Assembly (NCBI GenBank): GCA_031274415.1
Contig: JAISQD010000027.1
Location: 1 to 34,708 of the forward strand
Source: Tannerellaceae bacterium
GTDB taxonomy: Bacteria > Bacteroidota > Bacteroidia > Bacteroidales > Tannerellaceae
Reading direction: 5' to 3'
Length of the DNA: 34,708 nt
In this document: positions 1 to 8,295 of the stretch, piece by piece
How positions within the stretch are numbered: the first letter of the stretch is position 1
How the letters are laid out: every line of letters begins with the position of its first letter
Position numbers and translations under genes: made by a program
The notes under the pieces: generated by a model
Databases searched by the model: none
What the model saw: the letters and a program-made list of their open reading frames with translations, nothing else
What the model was told of the DNA's origin: nothing

Positions 1-336
1 CTTTTGTGAACTCGCTACAAAAAATATTTTTCACCGTATTGGCCACCGCGCTTATCAAAGCCTGGGGTGCGACACACAGACCTTGCGATCGGGGGTGTCT
101 CCACTCGCTTCGCTCGGTCGACATGACGTTCTTTTTTTTGTTCGTAATTGGCTAAGGCCGATCTTCGATTCGTAATTGATTAAAAAGGGACGCCGGAGAC
201 TGTTTACGGTCAGGGGGGGCGGGGGGGAGGGTGTACCTTTGTCGGAGTATTCATTTTAAAAGGAAAGTATCCACTATTCGTTATCCACTATTCGTTATAC
301 ACTATTCACTATTCGTAATTCACTATTCACTATTCG
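1..336. other. Non-coding start of window with degenerate repeats
   Basis: I see no convincing gene here. The stretch holds two copies of TTCGTAATTG-like sequence (141-150 and about 169-178), a very G-rich block (213-231), a promoter-like TACCTTTG box at 234-241 pointing right with no gene just after it, and heptamer tandem repeats from 272. Open frames running right through 231-1100 lie antisense to the minus-strand NIPSNAP gene and have low-complexity, Gly/Val-rich translations typical of shadow frames. Confidence 0.6.
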
Positions 337-341
337 TTATA
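272..341. repeat. Heptamer tandem repeat, about ten 7-bp units
   Basis: Read in sevens, the stretch alternates CACTATT with CGTTATC, CGTTATA or CGTAATT. CACTATT begins at 272, 286, 300, 307, 321 and 328, so every spacing is 7 or 14. It lies just downstream of the 3' end of the minus-strand NIPSNAP gene. A related heptamer family (CGTCATT) recurs at 12562-12636. Confidence 0.85.
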
Positions 342-1116
342 TTTGTGAGTAGGGGCGGGGGGACAGGAGGTGGCTTTTGTTGTCTGTGGCGGTGTGGGCG
401 TATTCTGGGAGGGCTTTTATGCGGTTCCAGTCGGGGTGGTCGACGAACTTTTTCCAGGCTTCGTTGCGGGTGGGTTCGTCTTTATACCAGGTGAGGTAGA
501 TGAGCGAGGGCATGCGGGGGCCGGCCAGGAGGTCGCCATAGCAGACGGAGTTGATGCCCGTTTTGTCGAAGATGTCTATCTCGTCGACGTTGAACATCTT
601 TACCTTTCTGCGGTTGGCCTCTTCGTTCGGGCTTTTGTAGTGGCGGAACTCGAAGAGGGTGCGGCTTTTGTCCGGTTTGCGCCAGTGCGGGATTTTGTCG
701 AACGCTTCTGCGAGGTAGGTGTCGAAGAGGGAGTAGGCCGGCGTTTCAGCCGTTTCGTCGTAAAACGGGCGTGCGGCCTGCATAAAGGCGTCGTCGTTCC
801 AGAGCTCCCTTTTTACGTTCTGAAAGGTCGCCAGGTCGGGGTAGATAAAGAGGTAATAGCGCTTGACGGCCTCTTCTTTTTTGTAGGGGGCGAATGCGCC
901 CACCTGTACGCCTTTCCGGTTGTAGGCCGGGATCAGGATCTCTTTGTAAAAGTCGTCCAGCGTATGGTTTTCACTTTCCAGCGTGTAGATACGCCATTCG
1001 TAGATCTCTTTCGCTTTTGCCGCCGGCGCATGGGGGGAGGCGGAAGCCGCCGCCTTGTTCAGTAGGGGAACGGATGCCAGTATACCGGCTGTTTGCATGA
1101 ATTTTCGTCTTTGCAT
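337..1116 (-). CDS. Tat-signal NIPSNAP family protein
   Basis: This 259-residue protein begins MQRRKFMQTAGILASVPLL, a twin-arginine motif followed by a hydrophobic stretch and an Ala-rich cleavage region near residue 25. That suggests Tat export to the periplasm. The mature part looks like two NIPSNAP-type (ferredoxin-like alpha/beta) modules: one from about residue 37 (YEWRIYTLESENHTLDDFY) and one from about 152 (TLFEFRHYKSPNEEANRRK). The second ends with the conserved-looking run of aromatic and basic residues around DHPDWNRIKALPEY. NIPSNAP proteins have no firmly established enzymatic role in bacteria, so none is assigned. The gene stands alone on the minus strand. A TATCTTTG box (complement of 1145-1152) lies about 30 bases upstream of the start and supports it. 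Confidence 0.85.
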   Translation of the reverse strand: MQRRKFMQTAGILASVPLLNKAAASASPHAPAAKAKEIYEWRIYTLESENHTLDDFYKEILIPAYNRKGVQVGAFAPYKKEEAVKRYYLFIYPDLATFQNVKRELWNDDAFMQAARPFYDETAETPAYSLFDTYLAEAFDKIPHWRKPDKSRTLFEFRHYKSPNEEANRRKVKMFNVDEIDIFDKTGINSVCYGDLLAGPRMPSLIYLTWYKDEPTRNEAWKKFVDHPDWNRIKALPEYAHTATDNKSHLLSPRPYSQI

Positions 1117-1144
1117 GGTTAGGTAATTTTAGTGTGTCAGGCTT

Positions 1145-1152
1145 CAAAGATA
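1145..1152 (-). promoter_or_regulatory. Bacteroidota -7 box (TATCTTTG) for the NIPSNAP gene
   Basis: CAAAGATA on the plus strand reads TATCTTTG on the minus strand, an exact match to TAnnTTTG, 29 bases upstream of the ATG at 1116. A CAAA (TTTG in reverse) lies at 1165-1168, but the spacing to the -7 box is shorter than the usual -33 distance. Confidence 0.55.
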
Positions 1153-1206
1153 GGTATATCGTCGCAAATTTTTTTATTCATGGGTAAAATAAAATAGAAG
1201 TTATCG

Positions 1207-1214
1207 TACTTTTG
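1207..1214 (+). promoter_or_regulatory. Bacteroidota -7 box (TACTTTTG) for uvrA
   Basis: TACTTTTG fits TAnnTTTG and lies 44 bases upstream of the uvrA ATG in the divergent gap between the NIPSNAP gene and uvrA. No clear TTTG -33 element is seen at the expected distance. Confidence 0.5.
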
Positions 1215-1258
1215 TATCCTCTTTTCAAGTGAAAAGGTTGTACAGGATCAGAAAATAG

Positions 1259-4102
1259 ATGGCAAAAGACAAGAATGCATTGGAAAACGGGCGTATCAGC
1301 GTATGGGGTGCGCGCGTACATAACCTGAAAAATATCGATGTCGATATGCCGCGCAACAGGCTGACGGTGATCACCGGTATGAGTGGGAGCGGGAAGTCTT
1401 CCCTGGCGTTCGATACGATATTTGCGGAGGGGCAGCGCCGGTATGTGGAGACCTTTTCGGCCTATGCCCGTAACTTCCTCGGCAATATGGAGCGTCCTGA
1501 TGTGGACAGGATTACGGGGCTGAGTCCGGTTATTTCCATCGAGCAGAAAACGACCAACCGCAACCCGCGTTCGACCGTCGGGACGACGACCGAAATCTAT
1601 GACTTCTTCCGCCTGTTATACGCCCGCGCCGGCGATGCCTATTCCTACCTGAATGGGGAAAAGATGGTGAAATATTCGGAAGAGCAGATCCTGAAACTCA
1701 TCATCGAAAAGTATGAGGGGAAGAAGACCTATCTGCTGGCCCCTCTGGTCAGGAACCGTAAGGGGCATTATAAGGAGCTGTTTGAGCACATACGGAAAAA
1801 GGGCTACCTGCATGTCCGCGTGGATGGCGAGTTGCGCGAGATCTTCCACGGGATGAAGCTCGACAGGTATAAGATGCACAGCATTGAGGTCGTGATAGAC
1901 CGGTTGGTCGTTACCCCTGCCGATGAGCGTCGGTTGAAAGAGAGCCTGAAAGTAGCCATGAAGCAGGGGGACGGCCTGATCGTCGCCTTGGATGTGGAGA
2001 CCAACGAAGCGCGCCATTTCAGCCGCCGGCTGATGGATCCGCTGACGGGGCTTTCGTATAGCGAACCGGCGCCCCACAACTTCTCGTTCAACTCTCCGCA
2101 TGGCGCCTGCCCGAAGTGTAAGGGGCTGGGGCAGGTCAATTTGCTGGATATCGACAAGATTGTCCCCGACCCCTCGCTGAGCATCTACAATGGCGGTATC
2201 GTCGCTTTGGGAAAATATAAAAATTCGCTGATTTTCTGGCAGATCGAAGCGATATGTGAGAAATACGGCGTGACGATTAAGACGCCTATCCGGGGGATAC
2301 CGGAAGAGGCGGTCGACGAAATCATGAACGGCACGGACGAACGGCTGCAGATCAAGAATATATCGCTGGGCAATTCCAACTATTTTATCTCCTACGAGGG
2401 CGTCGCCAAGTATATTATGATGCAGCAGGAAAGCGACGCTTCGGCTTCGGCGCAGAAATGGGCGGGGCAGTTTATCCGGATGGCGGCCTGTCCGGAATGT
2501 CATGGCCAGCGGCTGAACGGGGAAGCCCTGCATTACAAGATTGCCGGGTTGAATATTGCCGAAGTATCGGCGATGGATACCTCCGAACTGTATGAATGGC
2601 TGGAGGGTATCGAAGAGAAACTGACGGACAGGCAACGGCAAATCGCCGCGGAAATCGTGAAAGAGATACGCCTGCGCCTGAAGTTCCTGCTGGATGTCGG
2701 GTTGGAGTACCTTTCGCTCGACCGTGCATCCGCGACGCTTTCGGGAGGCGAGAGCCAGCGTATACGCCTGGCTACGCAGATAGGAAGCCAGTTGGTCAAT
2801 GTCCTTTATATATTGGACGAGCCCAGTATCGGGCTGCACCAACGGGATAATATACGGCTGATCAATTCGTTGAAACAGTTGCGCGACACGGGGAACTCCG
2901 TCATCGTGGTCGAGCACGACAGGGAGATGATGCTGAATGCCGACTATGTGGTCGATATGGGGCCGAAAGCCGGACGCCTGGGCGGTGAGATCGTCTTTTC
3001 AGGGACGCCTGCCGACATGTTGCGGGCGGATACGCTGACGTCGGCCTACCTGAACGGAAAGATGGAAATCGCCATACCCCCCGTAAGGCGCACGGGCAAC
3101 GGCAAATGCATACGGATTAAGGGAGCGTCGGGCAACAACCTGCAACAGGTCGACGTCTCTTTCCCGCTGGGGCTTTTCATTTGTGTCACCGGCGTGTCGG
3201 GCAGCGGTAAATCCACGTTGATAAACCGTACCCTCCAGCCCGTTCTGAGCCAACACTTTTACCGTTCGCTGGAAGACCCGCTTTCCTATAAATCCATTGA
3301 GGGGATCGACCATGTAGACAAGATCGTTACGGTCGACCAGTCGCCCATCGGTCGTTCGCCGCGAAGCAATCCGGCGACCTATACGGGGGTCTTCTCCGAC
3401 ATACGCAGCCTCTTCGTCGAGCTGCCGGAATCCCGTATACGGGGCTATAAGCCGGGGCGCTTCTCGTTCAATGTGACGGACGGCCGCTGTGAGACCTGCA
3501 AGGGAAACGGGTATAAAACGATAGAGATGAACTTCCTGCCCGATGTGCTGGTACCTTGCGAAACCTGTCACGGGAAGCGGTATAACCGGGAAACGTTGGA
3601 GGTACGTTTCCGCGGCAAGTCGATTGCCGATGTGTTGGATATGACCATCAATATGGCCGTCGAATTTTTCGAGAACATCCCCTCTATCCTCTCAAAGATC
3701 AAGGTATTGCAGGATGTCGGGCTGGGGTATATCAAGCTCGGCCAACCCTCCACCACCCTGTCGGGAGGTGAAAGCCAACGCATCAAACTGGCTGCCGAAC
3801 TCTCCAAACGCGATACCGGCAATACGCTTTATGTGCTGGACGAACCGACTACCGGACTCCACTTTGAAGACATACGCGTACTGCTCGGCGTGTTGAATAA
3901 GTTGGTGGACAAGGGGAATACCGTTATTGTGATCGAGCATAATATGGATGTGATCAAATGTGCCGACTACCTGATCGATATGGGGCCTGAGGGAGGCAAA
4001 AAGGGCGGAAAGGTGCTTTTTACCGGTACGCCCGAACAGATGGTCAGGTCGAGAACGAAGAGCTATACGGCTCCTTTCCTGAAAAACGAATTAAAAAAAT
4101 AG
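1259..4102 (+). CDS. uvrA: Excinuclease ABC subunit A (UvrA)
   Basis: This is the damage-recognition ATPase of nucleotide excision repair, which loads UvrB onto distorted DNA. At 947 residues it has normal UvrA length. It shows two ABC ATPase halves: Walker A GMSGSGKS at 40-47 and GVSGSGKS near 645-652, signature LSGGESQRI near 494 and 834, and Walker B ILDEPSIGLH near 521 and VLDEPTTGLH near 860. The C-terminal zinc module is complete (CETC, 19 residues, CETC; about residues 744-770). The N-terminal zinc module looks incomplete: CPKC (about 287-290) is present, but the preceding CPxC partner position reads DPLT in RRLMDPLTGLSYSEP. A further CPEC near 412 is present. It is followed 3 bases later by a small gene and then yigZ, so the three are probably co-transcribed. 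The start is supported by an upstream TACTTTTG box. Confidence 0.97.
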   Translation: MAKDKNALENGRISVWGARVHNLKNIDVDMPRNRLTVITGMSGSGKSSLAFDTIFAEGQRRYVETFSAYARNFLGNMERPDVDRITGLSPVISIEQKTTNRNPRSTVGTTTEIYDFFRLLYARAGDAYSYLNGEKMVKYSEEQILKLIIEKYEGKKTYLLAPLVRNRKGHYKELFEHIRKKGYLHVRVDGELREIFHGMKLDRYKMHSIEVVIDRLVVTPADERRLKESLKVAMKQGDGLIVALDVETNEARHFSRRLMDPLTGLSYSEPAPHNFSFNSPHGACPKCKGLGQVNLLDIDKIVPDPSLSIYNGGIVALGKYKNSLIFWQIEAICEKYGVTIKTPIRGIPEEAVDEIMNGTDERLQIKNISLGNSNYFISYEGVAKYIMMQQESDASASAQKWAGQFIRMAACPECHGQRLNGEALHYKIAGLNIAEVSAMDTSELYEWLEGIEEKLTDRQRQIAAEIVKEIRLRLKFLLDVGLEYLSLDRASATLSGGESQRIRLATQIGSQLVNVLYILDEPSIGLHQRDNIRLINSLKQLRDTGNSVIVVEHDREMMLNADYVVDMGPKAGRLGGEIVFSGTPADMLRADTLTSAYLNGKMEIAIPPVRRTGNGKCIRIKGASGNNLQQVDVSFPLGLFICVTGVSGSGKSTLINRTLQPVLSQHFYRSLEDPLSYKSIEGIDHVDKIVTVDQSPIGRSPRSNPATYTGVFSDIRSLFVELPESRIRGYKPGRFSFNVTDGRCETCKGNGYKTIEMNFLPDVLVPCETCHGKRYNRETLEVRFRGKSIADVLDMTINMAVEFFENIPSILSKIKVLQDVGLGYIKLGQPSTTLSGGESQRIKLAAELSKRDTGNTLYVLDEPTTGLHFEDIRVLLGVLNKLVDKGNTVIVIEHNMDVIKCADYLIDMGPEGGKKGGKVLFTGTPEQMVRSRTKSYTAPFLKNELKK

Positions 4103-4105
4103 CTG

Positions 4106-4324
4106 ATGAAGAATCCGATTGTCATGATCAAACAGTGTGTGGAAAAGGAAGAGCCCTACTTTGTCTTGCGGGGGCAGGATATTTGTGCGCTTCCGGCCAT
4201 AGAAGCGTACTATGAAGCGATAAGGAACGAGGTAAAGGATCCCTATTTCATTGAGGAGATAGAGGAGATCATGAAAGATTTCCGGGCGTTCCGTGAAGAG
4301 CAGCAAACGCATATCCCCGACTAA
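4106..4324 (+). CDS. Small conserved-looking protein of unknown function
   Basis: This 72-residue acidic protein lies between uvrA (3-base gap) and yigZ (3-base gap), which argues that it is a real translated member of this unit. Its sequence (MKNPIVMIKQCVEKEEPYF at the start, a helical acidic tail around FIEEIEEIMKDFRAF) has no signal peptide, membrane segment or Cys cluster, so it is probably cytosolic. I do not recognise the family. Composition and codon use match its neighbours. The tight spacing suggests translational coupling rather than a shared biochemical role. Confidence 0.7.
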   Translation: MKNPIVMIKQCVEKEEPYFVLRGQDICALPAIEAYYEAIRNEVKDPYFIEEIEEIMKDFRAFREEQQTHIPD

Positions 4325-4327
4325 ACC

Positions 4328-4930
4328 ATGGCAGGCGACAGCTTCATGACCATCCGCCAAACGGCCTCCGGCTATTATGCCGAGAAACGAAGCCGGTTCC
4401 TCTCCTACGCCATCCCCGTACAGACGGCGGAAGAGGTCAGGGGCGAGCTGGAAAAATACCGCAAACGGTATTACGACGCCCGCCACGTCTGTTGGGCTTA
4501 TATGCTGGGAAGCGAGAGGACGGCCTTTCGCGCCAACGACGATGGCGAACCGTCGTCGACGGCGGGTAAACCTATCCTGGGGCAGATCAATTCGAATGGG
4601 CTGACCGATATCCTGGTGTTGGTCGTCCGCTACTTTGGCGGGATTGAGCTTGGTACGAGCGGCCTGATCACCGCCTACCGCACGGCGGCGGCGGAGGCCA
4701 TCGCGTCTGCCGAAATCGTCGAACGCACGGTGGATGAAGAGATTGGCCTGACGTTTGAGTATCCTTACCTGAACAGCATTATGCGTATCATAAAGGAAGA
4801 CAGTCCGGTGGTCGTTTCACAGCGTTTCGACATGGATTGCCGGATGACGCTCCGCATACGGAAAGGGGAGGCCGGGCGGCTGAAAGAGAGGCTGCAAAAG
4901 GTAGAAACCGTCCGCCTGGTTCCTCTCTAA
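4328..4930 (+). CDS. YigZ/IMPACT family protein (UPF0029)
   Basis: This 200-residue protein matches the bacterial YigZ layout: an N-terminal IMPACT domain with the hallmark run NDDGEPSSTAGKPIL near residues 75-89 and VRYFGGIELGTSGL near 105-118, followed by a small C-terminal DUF1949-like alpha/beta domain (about 137-200). Eukaryotic IMPACT regulates the GCN2 kinase, whereas the bacterial proteins have been linked to translation-related roles without an established reaction, so none is assigned. The ATG at 4328 lies 3 bases after the preceding stop. An alternative in-frame ATG at 4346 would shorten it by 6 residues and better match YigZ starts (MTIRQTASGYY). No clear terminator follows before the V-ATPase promoter. 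Confidence 0.9.
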   Translation: MAGDSFMTIRQTASGYYAEKRSRFLSYAIPVQTAEEVRGELEKYRKRYYDARHVCWAYMLGSERTAFRANDDGEPSSTAGKPILGQINSNGLTDILVLVVRYFGGIELGTSGLITAYRTAAAEAIASAEIVERTVDEEIGLTFEYPYLNSIMRIIKEDSPVVVSQRFDMDCRMTLRIRKGEAGRLKERLQKVETVRLVPL

Positions 4931-5014
4931 CATTTTTCTTATATCGAACTTACGTTAACATAGAAATTTAATGAGAAATTTAAGCGGGTGGGAATGTTAA
5001 TCCGGAGAAAAGCC

Positions 5015-5022
5015 TAACTTTG
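5015..5022 (+). promoter_or_regulatory. Bacteroidota -7 box (TAACTTTG) for the V-ATPase operon
   Basis: TAACTTTG fits TAnnTTTG exactly and lies 45 bases before the first ATPase gene, at the end of the 137-base gap after yigZ. The gap also holds a separated inverted heptamer, TTAACAT (4955-4961) and ATGTTAA (4994-5000), which could be an operator but is short. Confidence 0.55.
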
Positions 5023-5067
5023 TGGCGCAAAAAAACAGAGAACAACGATTAAATACAAATAACAGAG

Positions 5068-5658
5068 ATGGATACGAAAATACAGGAACTCACTGATAAG
5101 ATTTACCGCGAGGGCGTGGAAAAGGGGAATGAAGAGGCCGCCCGGATCATCGCGGAGGCCAATGCCCAAAAGCAGGCGTTGATCGGCGAAGCGGAGGCGG
5201 AAGCCAAACGGATCATTACCGCCGCAGAAAAGCAGTCGGCTGATATAAAGAAGAATACCGAGGCCGAGCTGAAGCTGCACGCCGCCCAGGTGGTCGAAGC
5301 ATTGAAGAGCGAAGTGGCTAACCTGATTGCCGGGGAGGTCGCCTCTTCCAACGTGAAAGCCGCCATTCCCGACCGCTCCGTTATGCAGCTCATCATCCTG
5401 GAAGTGGCGAAGGAGTGGGTGAAGAAAGAGCCGGTTACCATCCAGGTGCCTGATCCCGGTAAGGCCATCAACTATTTTATGGAAAATGCAAAAGATCTGT
5501 TGGATAAGGGTGTGAAGATTGAAGAGGTAAACGGGAAAAAGGCCGCTTTTGCGATTATGCCCTCCGACGGTTCGTACAAGGTGACTTTCGGGGAGGAGGA
5601 GTTTATCTCTTTCTTTAAAGAATTTCTACGTCCCTACTTAATCGAAATGTTGTTCTGA
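5068..5658 (+). CDS. atpE: V-type ATP synthase subunit E (peripheral stalk)
   Basis: Subunit E forms half of the peripheral stalk that holds the A3B3 head against rotation. This 196-residue protein has the expected shape: an N-terminal Ala/Glu/Lys-rich coiled coil to about residue 90 (repeats such as AEANAQKQALIGEAEAEAKR) followed by a globular C-terminal domain (about 110-196) that would contact the head. It opens the seven-gene operon E-DUF2764-A-B-D-I-K, with a TAACTTTG box 45 bases upstream. Only 1 base separates its stop from the next start. No partner small stalk subunit (G/H) gene is seen beside it. The assignment rests on length, coiled-coil pattern and operon position. Confidence 0.9.
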   Translation: MDTKIQELTDKIYREGVEKGNEEAARIIAEANAQKQALIGEAEAEAKRIITAAEKQSADIKKNTEAELKLHAAQVVEALKSEVANLIAGEVASSNVKAAIPDRSVMQLIILEVAKEWVKKEPVTIQVPDPGKAINYFMENAKDLLDKGVKIEEVNGKKAAFAIMPSDGSYKVTFGEEEFISFFKEFLRPYLIEMLF

Positions 5659-5659
5659 C

Positions 5660-6529
5660 ATGGGTAAGTATTACTACTTGATAGCGGGACTTCCCAATAT
5701 CTCGTTAGACGATAGCAAATTGCCTTTCACCCTCTCTGAGTTCAGGCAGGAGTTGAACGGTATGTTGACGGAGGCGGACAGAAAGCTTGTCGACCTGTTT
5801 TTCCTGAAGTTTGACAACAGGAACCTCCTCGAACGGCTCCGCGTTCCCGATGCCGGCCCCGATGCGAGGGGCAGTATTACGTATGATGAATTTAACGACC
5901 TGTTCAATGCCTTGAAAGAGCAGGAAAAGCCGCCCGTAAACAAACATATCCCCGCCTATTTCAACACATTCCTTTCTGCCCGCCTGACGTCGGAAGAGCA
6001 TGACGGGAAAGAGGGCATCCCCTGGGAAGACCGCCTGTCGGCGCTCTATTATGCCTACGCGATGGGATGTGGAAACGGCTTTATCGCCGCCTGGTTTGAA
6101 TTGAACCTGGATATCAACAACCTCTTTACGGCGATCACCTGCCGTAAGTACGGCCTGGAGAGGGCGGATTATATCGTCGGTGACAACGAGACGGCCCGGG
6201 CGTTGCGCACCTCCAACGCCCGCGACTTCGGGCTGGGCGACCTGATGCCCTATCAGGCTGCGGTGCAACGTATTTCGGAGGAGTCCGATTTGCTGGTGCG
6301 TGAACGGAAAACGGATCAGCTGAAATGGGAATGGCTCGAAGAGCATACCTTTTTTAAGACGTTCGATATCGAAAATGTCTTTACGTATGTACTGAGGCTG
6401 GAAATGATCGAACGTTGGGCATCCCTCGACAAGAGGGGCGGCGAGCGGATTTTCCGTGAATTGGTTGGCGCTATGAAGAGGGGTAGCGGTAGTGTGCTGG
6501 AAGAATTTAAAAGAAACAATAATAAATAG
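5660..6529 (+). CDS. DUF2764 protein of the V-ATPase operon (possible subunit C equivalent)
   Basis: This 289-residue, mostly helical protein begins MGKYYYLIAGLPNISLDD, characteristic of the DUF2764 family found between the E and A genes in V-ATPase clusters of Bacteroidota, spirochaetes and chlamydiae. It has no signal peptide or membrane segment. Because the operon has no recognisable subunit C (the adaptor between central shaft and membrane rotor) and this gene sits where such a subunit is needed, an adaptor role is a reasonable inference but is not shown by sequence. It is 1 base after atpE and 2 bases before atpA, so it is certainly part of the operon. Confidence 0.85.
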   Translation: MGKYYYLIAGLPNISLDDSKLPFTLSEFRQELNGMLTEADRKLVDLFFLKFDNRNLLERLRVPDAGPDARGSITYDEFNDLFNALKEQEKPPVNKHIPAYFNTFLSARLTSEEHDGKEGIPWEDRLSALYYAYAMGCGNGFIAAWFELNLDINNLFTAITCRKYGLERADYIVGDNETARALRTSNARDFGLGDLMPYQAAVQRISEESDLLVRERKTDQLKWEWLEEHTFFKTFDIENVFTYVLRLEMIERWASLDKRGGERIFRELVGAMKRGSGSVLEEFKRNNNK

Positions 6530-6531
6530 TT

Positions 6532-8292
6532 ATGGCTACGAAAGGAATCGTAAAAGGAATTGTCTCCAACTTGGTCACTGTTGAAGTGGACGGGCCTGTT
6601 TCCCAGAATGAGATTTGTTATATTTCCGTCGGAGGGGTAAGGCTGATGTCGGAAGTAATCAAGGTAATCGGGCAGAACGCCTACCTGCAGGTGTTTGAAA
6701 GTACGCGCGGTATGCGGGTGGGCGATGAGGCCGAGTTTATGGGGCACATGCTGGAAGTGACATTGGGGCCGGGTATGCTCTCCCGTAACTACGACGGCCT
6801 GCAGAACGACCTGGATAAGATGGAGGGCGTATTCCTCAAACGCGGCGAGTATACGTTTGCATTGGATCATGAACGAAAGTGGCCGTTTAAGCCGTTGGCC
6901 AAAGCCGGCGACAAAGTGGGCGCCGGGGACTGGCTGGGAGAGGTGGATGAGAATTTCCAACCGCATAAAATCATGGCGCCCTTTACCTTTGAGGGCGTTT
7001 ACACCATAAAAAGCATCGCCCCGGAGGGTGAGTATACCATTCACGACCGGATAGCGACCCTCGTCGCCGCGAACGGTGAAGAGCGGGAGGTGGCGATGAC
7101 GCAGAAATGGCCTGTCAAGAAAGCGATTACCTGCTACAGGGAGAAGCCCCGCCCCTACAAATTGCTGGAAACGGGCGTGCGTACGATCGATACGGTCAAT
7201 CCGATCGTGGAGGGCGGCACCGGCTTTATCCCCGGCCCGTTCGGTACGGGGAAGACCGTTTTGCAACATGCCATCTCGAAGCAGGCGGAGGCCGATATCG
7301 TGATCATTGCCGCCTGTGGCGAACGCGCCAATGAGGTGGTGGAGATCTTTGCCGAATTTCCCCACCTGGTCGATCCGCATACCGGACGCAAACTGATGGA
7401 GCGGACGATCATTATCGCCAATACCTCGAATATGCCCGTCGCCGCCCGTGAAGCCTCCGTATATACGGCGATGACCATTGCGGAATACTACCGCAGCATG
7501 GGATTGAAAGTGCTTCTGATGGCGGACTCGACCTCCCGTTGGGCGCAGGCCTTGCGTGAGATGTCGAACCGTTTGGAAGAGCTTCCGGGGCCGGACGCTT
7601 TCCCGATGGATCTTTCGGCCATTATTGCCAACTTCTACGCCCGGGCAGGGTATGTGGAGCTGAAGAACGGCGCGACGGGGTCGGTGACGTTTATCGGTAC
7701 GGTATCTCCTGCCGGAGGTAACCTGAAAGAGCCGGTGACGGAGAACACGAAAAAGGTAGCCCGCTGTTTCTATGCGCTGGAGCAGGAGCGTGCCGACAAG
7801 AAACGCTACCCGGCCGTCAACCCGATTGACAGCTATTCCAAGTACCTGGAATACCCCGAGTTTCAGGACTACGTAGCCCAACATATCTCCCCCACATGGA
7901 TTGAAAAGGTCAACGAAATAAAGACCCGTATGCTGCGCGGCAAGGAGATATCCGAACAGATCAATATCCTTGGCGACGACGGCGTACCGGTAGACTACCA
8001 TGTCACGTTCTGGAAATCGGAACTGATCGACTTCGTCATCCTGCAACAGGACGCTTTCGACGCCGTCGATGCGGTGACCTCCCTGGAGCGTCAGGAGTTT
8101 ATGCTGGATAAGGTGATCGGTATTTGCCATACGGAGTTTACGTTCGATACATTTACCGAGGTGATGGACTATTTCAAACAGATGATCAACATCTTCAAAC
8201 AGATGAACTATTCCGAATATAAGAGCGAACAGTTTAATACATTCGACGTTCAGGCGGAAAACCTGCTGACGGAGCGAAGAGAAAATAAATAA
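6532..8292 (+). CDS. atpA: V-type ATP synthase catalytic subunit A
   Basis: This is the catalytic subunit of the A3B3 head, which binds and hydrolyses (or makes) ATP. At 586 residues it has normal length for the family. It has an N-terminal beta-barrel (about 1-70, starting GIVKGIVSNLVTVEVDGP), the A-type non-homologous insertion before the nucleotide-binding domain (about 110-190), a P-loop GPFGTGKT at 235-242, and the downstream motifs GERANEVVEIFAEFP (about 264-278) and MADSTSRWAQALREMSNR (about 332-349), which contribute catalytic and arginine contacts. It lies 2 bases after DUF2764 and 3 bases before atpB. A 666-residue open frame on the opposite strand is a shadow of this gene. Confidence 0.98.
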   Translation: MATKGIVKGIVSNLVTVEVDGPVSQNEICYISVGGVRLMSEVIKVIGQNAYLQVFESTRGMRVGDEAEFMGHMLEVTLGPGMLSRNYDGLQNDLDKMEGVFLKRGEYTFALDHERKWPFKPLAKAGDKVGAGDWLGEVDENFQPHKIMAPFTFEGVYTIKSIAPEGEYTIHDRIATLVAANGEEREVAMTQKWPVKKAITCYREKPRPYKLLETGVRTIDTVNPIVEGGTGFIPGPFGTGKTVLQHAISKQAEADIVIIAACGERANEVVEIFAEFPHLVDPHTGRKLMERTIIIANTSNMPVAAREASVYTAMTIAEYYRSMGLKVLLMADSTSRWAQALREMSNRLEELPGPDAFPMDLSAIIANFYARAGYVELKNGATGSVTFIGTVSPAGGNLKEPVTENTKKVARCFYALEQERADKKRYPAVNPIDSYSKYLEYPEFQDYVAQHISPTWIEKVNEIKTRMLRGKEISEQINILGDDGVPVDYHVTFWKSELIDFVILQQDAFDAVDAVTSLERQEFMLDKVIGICHTEFTFDTFTEVMDYFKQMINIFKQMNYSEYKSEQFNTFDVQAENLLTERRENK

Positions 8293-8295
8293 GGT

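Noticed and set aside
370..1065. 231-residue open frame on the plus strand
   Set aside because: It is antisense to the NIPSNAP gene, which has a clear Tat signal, family motifs and promoter; the plus-strand translation is Val/Gly/Phe-rich with no motif.
1616..2917. 433-residue open frame on the minus strand
   Set aside because: It lies antisense inside uvrA and shows no domain or plausible start context.
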